From Oscillospiraceae bacterium (GTDB lineage Bacteria; Bacillota; Clostridia; Oscillospirales; Oscillospiraceae): a stretch of 13,114 nucleotides of DNA. The stretch covers positions 1-13,114 of the forward strand of contig JAGCMI010000074.1 of assembly GCA_017646545.1 (NCBI GenBank), in the 5' to 3' direction. The notes below the pieces were generated by a model. The model saw nothing but the letters and a program-made list of their open reading frames with translations. It searched no databases and was not told the origin of the DNA. How positions within the stretch are numbered: the first letter of the stretch is position 1; each line of letters begins with the position of its first letter. Both the position numbers and the translations under genes were made by a program. Positions 5,559-13,114 of this stretch are shown here, piece after piece.

Positions 5559-6872
5559 ATGCTTTCATCCGCCTATGTTTGGGCGAAAGTCCTTGGCTAT
5601 ATGGAGGAACAGCTGGGTGCTGTGACCATTTCCACCTGGTTTGACGATGCGGAAGTGGTGGAGCTGACCGGTGAGCATCTGATCCTCTATTCTCCCTCGG
5701 ATTTCCGCCGGGATATCATTCGCAAGCGCTGTGCCGATTATGTTCACGAGGCTCTGAAACAGCTTTTTAACTCCGATGCAAAACTGCTGGTGTTTGGCGA
5801 TCAGGAATTGGATGCCCACCGCAACCGCGGCGCCCGGAGCACCGCCATGGATTTTAATCCCCAGTTTAATTTCGACAATTTCGTGGTGGGTCCCTCTAAC
5901 CGCTTTGCCCACTCCGCCGCCATCGCTGTCAGCAATCATCCCGGCGATGTGTACAACCCCTTGTTCATCTATGGCCCTCCCGGTGTGGGTAAGACCCATT
6001 TGCTGTATGCCATTGCTAACGGCATTCGCAAGCAGAAGCCGGACGCCAAGATCGTCTACATCAAGGGCGACCAGTTTACCAATGAACTGATTGCCGCCAT
6101 CCAGAGCGGTAAGAACATCGAATTCCGCAACAAGTACCGGGAGGCAGATCTGTTCCTCATCGATGACATCCAGTTCATTGCCGGCAAGGAAACCACCCAG
6201 GAGGAATTCTTCCATACCTTCAATAAGCTTTATGAAGAGCATAAGCAGATCGTCATGACCTCCGACCGGAAGCCCAGCGATATGCTGACGCTGGAGGATC
6301 GACTGAAAACCCGTTTTGAATGGGGTCTGCTGGCAGATATTCAGCCCCCGGACTATGAAACCAGAATGGCCATCTTGAAGAACAAGGCCGTCCACCTGGG
6401 TCTGAATCTTTCCGATGATGTGTGCAACTTCATTGCCATCAACATCACCAATAATGTCCGTCAGATTGAAGGTACCGTGAAAAAGATCATGGCATACCGG
6501 GACCTGAACAATATGCCCCTGGATCTGGACAATATCAAGCGGGCCATCAATGATATGTTCAAGGTGGAGGGCAATGCCCTGCCCACCCCCAGCCTGATCA
6601 TTTCCCAGGTCTGCAAATTCTACTCCGTGGACGAGGTGGCCCTGCGTGGCAACCAGAAGAGCAAGGGCATTGCCGAACCCCGGCAGGTGGCCATGTATCT
6701 GGTGAGAAAACTGACCAACCTCAGCTTCCCCGACATTGGCAAGGAATTTGGCAAGGATCACTCCACCGTTATGTATAACATCAAGAAAGTGGAGGTGGCC
6801 CTGAAAGATGGCGACACCGACCTGCAGAACAATATTCGCGACATTACCGCCAACATCAACTCCTGCCTCTAA
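5559..6872 (+). CDS. dnaA: Chromosomal replication initiator DnaA
   Basis: A 437-aa AAA+ initiator that binds oriC boxes and melts the adjacent AT-rich DNA. The N-terminal domain I (roughly 1-80) is followed by a short variable linker. The AAA+ core begins at the FNPQFNFDNFVVGPSNRFAH region, with Walker A GPPGVGKTH (139-147) and Walker B LFLIDDIQF (Asp202, Asp203), then sensor and arginine motifs (EDRLKTRFEWGL). The C-terminal DNA-binding domain carries the signature GKDHSTVMYNIKKV (398-411). In E. coli and B. subtilis the recognition sequence is DHTTV; here the third residue is Ser402. The start is the ATG at 5559 with GAAAGGAG upstream; a longer in-frame reading adds 22 non-family residues. 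Linker domain II is short. oriC lies directly downstream, before dnaN. Confidence 0.97.
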   Translation: MLSSAYVWAKVLGYMEEQLGAVTISTWFDDAEVVELTGEHLILYSPSDFRRDIIRKRCADYVHEALKQLFNSDAKLLVFGDQELDAHRNRGARSTAMDFNPQFNFDNFVVGPSNRFAHSAAIAVSNHPGDVYNPLFIYGPPGVGKTHLLYAIANGIRKQKPDAKIVYIKGDQFTNELIAAIQSGKNIEFRNKYREADLFLIDDIQFIAGKETTQEEFFHTFNKLYEEHKQIVMTSDRKPSDMLTLEDRLKTRFEWGLLADIQPPDYETRMAILKNKAVHLGLNLSDDVCNFIAINITNNVRQIEGTVKKIMAYRDLNNMPLDLDNIKRAINDMFKVEGNALPTPSLIISQVCKFYSVDEVALRGNQKSKGIAEPRQVAMYLVRKLTNLSFPDIGKEFGKDHSTVMYNIKKVEVALKDGDTDLQNNIRDITANINSCL

Positions 6873-6876
6873 TATC

Positions 6877-6935
6877 AGATTGAAGGTTTAAGAGTGAAGA
6901 TATCTCCACTCTTAAATCTACACTCTCCACTCTTT
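6877..6935. repeat. AGATATCT-centred palindromic repeat, copy R2
   Basis: It starts just after the dnaA stop. TTTAAGAGTG and CACTCTTAAA flank AAGATATCTC, giving a 30-base palindrome (6887-6916) with only one mismatched pair. A second CACTCTCCACTCTT tail follows. It shares the core with 3416-3437 and separates dnaA from the oriC box cluster, and its right edge touches the first DnaA box. Confidence 0.78.
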
Positions 6936-7087
6936 CCACAACCCCTGTTGAATGTGGAAAGAATTCCTGTGGAATGAAAACCGGGATTTTTCCATTTCAC
7001 AAGCCTTGTGGAAAATCATAAAAAATTCCACACCCCCATGTGGAAAAAAAGTCCTTGTAAATACTACACTTGTGGCACTTTTCCACA
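6932..7087. promoter_or_regulatory. dnaA boxes: DnaA-box cluster with TTTTCCACA-type boxes
   Basis: Candidate boxes read 5'-3' on their own strand: CTTTCCACA (6932-6940, plus), CTTTCCACA (6953-6961, minus), CATTCCACA (6968-6976, minus), TTTTCCACA (7007-7015, minus), AATTCCACA (7024-7032, plus), TTTTCCACA (7039-7047, minus) and TTTTCCACA (7079-7087, plus). All share TTCCACA or TTTCCACA. The standard TTATCCACA is absent from the spacer. Three copies fit the loose TTWTNCACA consensus; the others are weaker. Confidence 0.8.
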
Positions 7088-7098
7088 TAAGTTTTCCC

Positions 7099-7156
7099 TA
7101 ATACTACAAATACTACCTGACTTATCTATTTTTATATATATTTTCATAAATATATC
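7099..7156 (+). promoter_or_regulatory. DnaA-trio-like repeats and AT-rich unwinding element
   Basis: TAATACTAC (7099-7107) and AAATACTAC (7108-7116) are adjacent 9-base repeats; a further AAATACTAC lies at 7059-7067. On the other strand they read as TAG/TAT-type triplets, resembling the DnaA-trio that guides DnaA onto single-stranded DNA in B. subtilis. Immediately downstream, 7121-7156 is almost entirely A and T, a good candidate for the first melted region. The dnaN ribosome binding site follows. Confidence 0.65.
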
Positions 7157-7173
7157 AAGAAGGGATGACCACT

Positions 7174-8286
7174 ATGCGTTTTACCTGTGAAAAAAGCATG
7201 CTGTCCGCTGGTCTGAATATCGCCAGCCGTACCGTGGCTGCAAAGAGCAGTCTTTCCGTCATCGAAGGCATCCTCTGCCGTGCCTCCTCCATCGGCCTGA
7301 GCCTCACCGGCTACAATATGGAAACCGCCATCACCCACCAGATCGAAGCCGATGTGTCCGACGGCGGCGCCTGCATCCTGCCCGCCCGCCTCTTTGGCGA
7401 CATCATCCGCCGTCTGCCGGAAGGCCCCGTCACTGTTGTGGTGGACGATAATTACAAAGTGTCCGTCCGCGCCGGCTATGCTTCCTTCAATATTTCTGCC
7501 GAATGTGCCGATGACTACCCCATTTTGCCCGATGTCAACACCGGCAAGAGCATCCGCATCCCCCAGTCTGCCATGAAGGAACTGATCTCCGGCACCATTT
7601 TTGCCGTTTCTGAAAACCAGGGTCGTCCCATTCACACCGGCGTCAAGTTCGAGGTGGAGGACACTGCCGTTTCCGCCATTGCGGTGGACGGTTTCCGTCT
7701 TGCCCGCCGTACCTTCCACCCTGCCGAGCCCATTGGCAGAAACATCAGCTTTGTGGTTCCTGCCGCAGGTTTGAAGGAAGTGGAAAAGCTTCTGGGCGAT
7801 GCCGACGGTGATGTGGCTTTCACCCCCGGCAACAAGCACATTCTCTTCCAGATGGGTGGCACCACTTTGGTTTGCCGTCTGCTGGAAGGTGATTTCCTGG
7901 ATTGGAGGAAGGTGGTTCCCACCAATTGCCCCATCAAGCTGGGCGCCCATGTTTCCGATCTGGCCAGCTCCATTGAGCGTGTGGGTCTGATCGTTTCTGA
8001 AAAGTACAAGAGCCCCGTTCGCTGTGTCTTTGGCAACAACGAACTGCAGATGCGCACCAATAACACCATCGGCGAGGCCCAGGACCGCTGTGCCATTGCC
8101 GGCAACGGCAACGATCTGGAGATCGGCTTCAATGTCCGCTATCTTGCCGATGCGCTGAAGGTGGTTCCCAGTGATGAAGTGATTCTGGAGCTGACCAATG
8201 GTTTGAGCCCCATTGTCCTGACCCCCGCGGACGATAAGTATGACTTTGCATACATGGTCCTTCCGGTGAGAATTAAGAGCAACTGA
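7174..8286 (+). CDS. dnaN: DNA polymerase III beta sliding clamp
   Basis: A 370-aa protein forming the dimeric ring that tethers the replicative polymerase to DNA and serves as a docking platform for repair factors. The beginning MRFTCEKSML, the three repeated clamp domains and the ending YDFAYMVLPVRIKSN match DnaN throughout, and the length is standard. I chose the ATG at 7174 over the in-frame ATG at 7165. AGAAGGG (7158-7164) touches the first ATG but is properly spaced from the second, and the family begins M(K/R)FTC. It lies directly after the AT-rich part of oriC and is followed after 20 bases by the S4-domain gene, probably in one transcript with recF. Confidence 0.97.
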   Translation: MRFTCEKSMLSAGLNIASRTVAAKSSLSVIEGILCRASSIGLSLTGYNMETAITHQIEADVSDGGACILPARLFGDIIRRLPEGPVTVVVDDNYKVSVRAGYASFNISAECADDYPILPDVNTGKSIRIPQSAMKELISGTIFAVSENQGRPIHTGVKFEVEDTAVSAIAVDGFRLARRTFHPAEPIGRNISFVVPAAGLKEVEKLLGDADGDVAFTPGNKHILFQMGGTTLVCRLLEGDFLDWRKVVPTNCPIKLGAHVSDLASSIERVGLIVSEKYKSPVRCVFGNNELQMRTNNTIGEAQDRCAIAGNGNDLEIGFNVRYLADALKVVPSDEVILELTNGLSPIVLTPADDKYDFAYMVLPVRIKSN

Positions 8287-8306
8287 TTTAAAGTTGGAGA
8301 TTTTCT

Positions 8307-8558
8307 ATGAAAGTTATCGTAAAAAAGAAGGATGATTCCATTCGTGTGGCCATTACCACCGAGTTTATCAAGCTGCAGGATGCGCTGAAATTTGCCAATG
8401 TGGTCTATTCCGGCGGCGAAGCAAAAAGCGTGATTCTGGAAGAAATGGTGAAGGTCAACGGTGAAGTATGCACCATGCGGGGCAAGAAGCTGCGCCCCGG
8501 TGACCGGGTGGAATTTGCCGGTCAGCATTTTCTGATCTGCGCCCATGAAGCTGAATGA
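8307..8558 (+). CDS. yaaA: S4-domain RNA-binding protein, YaaA type
   Basis: An 83-aa protein with a single S4 RNA-binding fold (about residues 20-75): the segment IKLQDALKFANVV, then GGEAKSVILEEMVKVNGE and RGKKLRPGDRVEF. This small gene is conserved between dnaN and recF in many Firmicutes; its RNA target is not established, and ribosome association has been suggested for relatives. It has an N-terminal extension of roughly ten residues rich in lysine compared with typical members. A TTGGAG ribosome site precedes the ATG. Its last 14 bases overlap the recF start, suggesting translational coupling. Confidence 0.88.
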   Translation: MKVIVKKKDDSIRVAITTEFIKLQDALKFANVVYSGGEAKSVILEEMVKVNGEVCTMRGKKLRPGDRVEFAGQHFLICAHEAE

Positions 8559-9643
8559 GCTTTATCTTCGGGACTTCCGCAATTATCAGCAGCTGAATCT
8601 TTCCTTTGATCCCGGTGTGAACCTCATTGTGGGCCGCAACGCCCAGGGAAAGACAAATCTGCTGGAAGCCATCGGCTATCTTGGCTGCGGAAAGAGTTTC
8701 CGCGCCCAGAAAACCAGTGAACTTGTCCGCTTTGGCGGTGATTTTGCGGAAATTCATGGCAAACTGACCAGCCAACAGCGGCAGCAGAGCATCCGTTGGG
8801 TGCTGTTTCCCAGCGGCCGCCAGCGGATTTTGGAACGCAACGGTGTGAAAAAGCGCGCATCGTCGGAAATTTCCGGTATGCTGCCCAGTGTGCTGTTCTG
8901 CCCGGAGGATTTGATGATCCTCAAGGGCGGCTCCGCCCCCCGCCGCCGCTTGGGTGACCAGGCATTGTGCCAATTGCGCCCCAATTACGATGCGGCGCTG
9001 ACGGAATACACCCGGATTCTGGATCAGAAAAGCAGAATATTAAAAGACCATCGGGAAAACCCTGCCCTGCTGGAGATTTTACCGGAATATAATGAGCGGC
9101 TGTGCCAAGTGGGCGCGCTGATCATTTCCTACCGCGCCCGGTTCTATGAAGCACTGGGTCAGGCGGCAGCCGGTTACCATGGAGAATTCTCCGGTGGCGC
9201 GGAGGAGTTTTCCTTACAATACAAAACGGTATCTACCGTTACCGATCCCTTTGCACCCATCTCGGTACTGACCGAGCAATTAAGGGAGCATTTACAGTGC
9301 CATTACCGGGCGGAACTGGACAGCGGCAACTGTCTGACCGGCCCCCATAAAGATGATTTTGATGTGGATCTGACGGGCATCAGCCTGAAGCTTTACGGCT
9401 CCCAAGGTCAAACCCGTACCGCTACCATCAGCTTGAAGCTGGCCCAGCGGGAACTGATGCGCCGGGAAATGGGCGAAGAACCCCTGCTTTTACTGGATGA
9501 TGTTCTCTCGGAACTGGATCCGGGACGGCAGGATTTTGTGCTCAATCAGATCACCAAAGGTCAGGTGTTTATCACTGCCTGCGAACCGGGTCGTTTCACC
9601 AAATTGGGAAAGACCATTGAAATCCAACAAGGACAAATCGTTC

Positions 9644-9657
<14 letters not shown>
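8545..9657 (+). CDS. recF: DNA replication and repair protein RecF
   Basis: A 370-aa SMC-like ATPase that with RecO and RecR loads RecA at single-strand gaps and helps restart blocked forks. Walker A is GRNAQGKTN (30-38), the signature motif is SQGQTRT (starting 286), and Walker B is LLLLDDVLSELD (314-325). Length is normal. The start overlaps the upstream S4-domain gene by 14 bases and no separate strong ribosome site is seen, so coupled translation is likely. The last residues, SEE followed by TGA, are encoded by GAGTGAAGAGTGA-type sequence belonging to the palindromic repeat R3, so the repeat has rewritten the C-terminal tip. The function should be unaffected, since the conserved core is complete. 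Confidence 0.96.
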
Positions 9658-11656
<1,999 letters not shown>

Positions 11657-11657
<1 letters not shown>

Positions 11658-11726
11658 GTGCCAATCTTGGCCCCCTCGTTTTGAGGGGGCTGGCAAAAAT
11701 CTTTGATTTTTGACTGGGGGAGTTTC
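11657..11726. repeat. Left structured inverted repeat of element B
   Basis: In order: AGTGCCAATCTT, which looks like a collapsed version of the outer small hairpin in the right arm; an 8-bp GCCCCCTC/GAGGGGGC hairpin (11670-11690); an 8-bp CAAAAATC/GATTTTTG hairpin with TTT loop; then CTGGGGGAGTTTC. The GGGGGAG serves as the ribosome binding site of the DUF559 gene. The GC-rich hairpin is not followed by a T-run, so termination after gyrB is not assured. Confidence 0.8.
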
Positions 11727-12104
11727 ATGCCGTATCAGTCCAGTAATATACCACGGGCGAAAGCATTACGGAAAGAAATGACTCCTTGGGAGAGAAAATT
11801 GTGGTATTGTTTTCTTTCAAAATACCCAGTACGGTTTCAAAGACAGAAGGCAATCGGAAATTACATTGTAGATTTTTATTGTGCCAGTTCTAAATTAGCG
11901 ATTGAATTGGATGGTGGAGGACACTATTCTCCGGAATCCATGCGTAAAGATGAAATTAGAACACAAGAATTAATGCAATACGGAATTGAAGTAATTCGAT
12001 TTTGTAATTTGGATGTAGATAAAAATTTTTATGGAGTATGCAGTGTAATTGATGACACTGTGAAAAAAAGATATCGGAGAGAAACTCCCCCAGTCACGCC
12101 GTAA
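11727..12104 (+). CDS. DUF559 (Vsr-like/PD-(D/E)xK) endonuclease-domain protein
   Basis: A 125-aa protein matching the DUF559 family, small nuclease-fold proteins related to very-short-patch-repair-type endonucleases. The family pattern is clear: MTPWERKLWYCFL near the N-terminus, FQRQKAIGNYIVDFYC (37-52) with Asp49, LAIELDGGGHY (57-67) with Glu60, Asp62 and His66, RTQELMQYGIEVIRFCNLDV (78-97). These acidic and His residues are where the family keeps its probable metal site, so the enzyme looks intact. The start is the ATG at 11727; GGGGGAG in the left arm is its ribosome site, and upstream in-frame codons come from the repeat. The C-terminal ETPPVTP and stop codon are encoded by the right arm, with TAA lying in the loop of a hairpin. 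Codon use is AT-rich, unlike the neighbouring gyrase genes, which suggests recent acquisition. Biological role unknown. Confidence 0.88.
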   Translation: MPYQSSNIPRAKALRKEMTPWERKLWYCFLSKYPVRFQRQKAIGNYIVDFYCASSKLAIELDGGGHYSPESMRKDEIRTQELMQYGIEVIRFCNLDVDKNFYGVCSVIDDTVKKRYRRETPPVTP

Positions 12105-12153
12105 GGCGTGACAGCCCCCTCAAAACGAGGGGGCCAAGAGTGGCTGCGCCACT
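12081..12153. repeat. Right structured inverted repeat of element B
   Basis: GAAACTCCCCCAG, an 8-bp GTCACGCC/GGCGTGAC hairpin with GTAA loop (12093-12112), an 8-bp GCCCCCTC/GAGGGGGC hairpin (12114-12134), three to four spacer bases and a 6-bp AGTGGC/GCCACT hairpin with TGC loop (12139-12153). The outer parts mirror the left arm. The second hairpin differs in sequence (TCACGCC versus CAAAAATC) but keeps the same position. Confidence 0.8.
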
Positions 12154-12183
12154 GAATTCCTATGATTAGGAGGTTGTCATTTT

Positions 12184-13114
12184 ATGGCACACAATCGAAG
12201 CTATAAACCGGAGGATATCCGTTTCCCCGATCAGGTGATCACCACCAGCAATCTGGTGGACGAAATGGAAAAATCCTATATTGAATATGCCATGTCCGTC
12301 ATTGTCGGCCGTGCGCTGCCGGATGTGCGTGACGGCTTGAAGCCGGTTCATCGCCGCATTCTGTACACCATGTACGAGGATGGTCTGACTCCGGACAAGA
12401 AGCACAAGAAGTCCGCTACCACCGTCGGTAGCGTTCTGGGTAGCTATCACCCCCATGGCGATAGCTCTGTCTATGACGCTATGGTGCGTCTGGCCCAGGA
12501 TTTCTCCATGCGCTATACCTTGGTGGATGGTCAGGGTAACTTCGGCTCCGTGGACGGCGACCCTGCTGCTGCCTACCGTTATACCGAGGCAAGACTGGCA
12601 AAGCTGTCTTTGGAAATGCTGCGGGATATCGGCAAGGAAACCGTGGATTGGGATCCCAACTTTGACGAGAGCAAGAAAGAGCCCCGTGTTCTGCCTTCCC
12701 GTTTCCCCAACCTGCTGGTCAACGGCTCTTCCGGTATTGCCGTTGGTATGGCCACCAATATTCCCCCCCACAATCTGGTGGAGGTGATCAACGCCTGCGT
12801 GGCGGTGATTGATGATCCGGAATGTTCTATGGTGGATCTTATGGAGCATATTTCCGGCCCCGACTTCCCCACCGGCGGTATCATCATGGGCCGTAGCGGC
12901 ATCCGCGCCGCCTACGCCACCGGCCGCGGCAAGGTGGTGGTCCGGGCCCGTACGGAATTTGAAGAATTTAATAAAGACCGCGTGCGTATCATCGTCACGG
13001 AATTGCCCTACCAGGTCAACAAGCGCCAGCTCATCAAGAATATGTTTGAGCAGGTGAAGGACAAGCGTCTGGAAGGCATCTCCGACCTGCGTGACGAAAC
13101 CGACCGCAACGGTA
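12184..13114 (+). CDS. gyrA: DNA gyrase subunit A (partial, 3' end outside window)
   Basis: The first 310 residues of the breakage-reunion subunit of gyrase. Recognisable parts are [20 protein letters not shown] (from 35), HRRILYTM, the quinolone-pocket motif [10 protein letters not shown] (91-100) and [11 protein letters not shown] with the catalytic Tyr133. Ser94 and Asp98 occupy the positions of E. coli Ser83 and Asp87, the residues found in quinolone-susceptible enzymes. The N-terminus is about eleven residues longer than in E. coli. AGGAGG (12168-12173) precedes the ATG by ten bases. The gene has no obvious promoter of its own in the 79 bases after the DUF559 stop. Its expression therefore probably depends on read-through from gyrB across the inserted element. 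The reading frame is open to the window edge. Confidence 0.97.
   Translation, partial: MAHNRSYKPEDIRFPDQVITTSNLVDEMEKSYIEYAMSVIVGRALPDVRDGLKPVHRRILYTMYEDGLTPDKKHKKSATTVGSVLGSYHPHGDSSVYDAMVRLAQDFSMRYTLVDGQGNFGSVDGDPAAAYRYTEARLAKLSLEMLRDIGKETVDWDPNFDESKKEPRVLPSRFPNLLVNGSSGIAVGMATNIPPHNLVEVINACVAVIDDPECSMVDLMEHISGPDFPTGGIIMGRSGIRAAYATGRGKVVVRARTEFEEFNKDRVRIIVTELPYQVNKRQLIKNMFEQVKDKRLEGISDLRDETDRNG

Larger units (their letters stand above)
6932..7156. other. Replication origin oriC
   Basis: The dnaA-dnaN spacer holds a cluster of DnaA-box-like 9-mers on both strands, then TACTAC repeats, then a very AT-rich stretch. This is the left-to-right order seen in the unwinding half of B. subtilis oriC. 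Together with dnaA, dnaN, recF and gyrase genes, this makes it the probable chromosomal origin. The upstream side of dnaA (5383-5558) has no box cluster, so the origin looks monopartite rather than split around dnaA. Very short ORFs crossing the region are not credible genes. Confidence 0.88.

Noticed and set aside
7008..7190. A 60-codon frame through oriC
   Set aside because: It crosses DnaA boxes and the AT-rich region into dnaN and has no ribosome site or family resemblance.
11669..11690. GC-rich hairpin after gyrB as an intrinsic terminator
   Set aside because: No T-run follows it, and the same hairpin recurs as part of repeat arms, so it is better explained as element structure.

Overview
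The window looks like the chromosomal replication-origin region of a low-to-moderate-GC Gram-positive anaerobe, most likely a clostridium of the Oscillospiraceae/Ruminococcaceae type. That placement is an inference from gene order (dnaA, dnaN, S4-domain gene, recF, gyrB, gyrA), from minD next to an mgsA-like gene, from AGGAGG-type ribosome binding sites and from the protein sequences. No species can be named from sequence alone.

Layout. (1) 1-1211: an OmpR-family response regulator on the minus strand, ending at a bidirectional terminator. It is followed by a divergent intergenic region holding a good sigma-A-type promoter and a roughly 150-bp, hairpin-rich, MITE-like element (copy A) in the uppP leader. 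(2) 1212-5422: plus-strand genes uppP (terminator), minD and a methylglyoxal synthase-like gene (own promoter), hisS, and a dCMP deaminase gene (terminator). (3) 5459-7160: dnaA with its promoter, then a compact oriC between dnaA and dnaN. The origin has at least four TTTTCCACA/CTTTCCACA-type DnaA boxes plus weaker ones, TACTAC 'trio-like' repeats and an AT-rich unwinding region. (4) 7174-11657: dnaN, S4-domain gene, recF and gyrB, all on the plus strand. (5) 11657-12153: an insertion-like element (copy B) with long structured inverted repeats around an AT-rich DUF559-type nuclease gene, wedged between gyrB and gyrA. (6) 12184 to the end: gyrA, cut by the window edge.

The core genes act together in chromosome replication: DnaA opens oriC, DnaN is the sliding clamp, RecF repairs gapped forks and GyrA/GyrB remove supercoils. 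The upstream genes serve envelope recycling (UppP), division-site placement (MinD-like), tRNA charging (HisS) and dTTP supply (dCMP deaminase).

Most interesting points: the DUF559 element B, whose arms supply the gene's ribosome binding site and stop codon and share architecture with the gene-less copy A; a family of three AGATATCT-centred palindromic repeats, one of which forms the end of recF; an mgsA-like protein lacking the expected catalytic Asp and His; and an origin with no TTATCCACA box.
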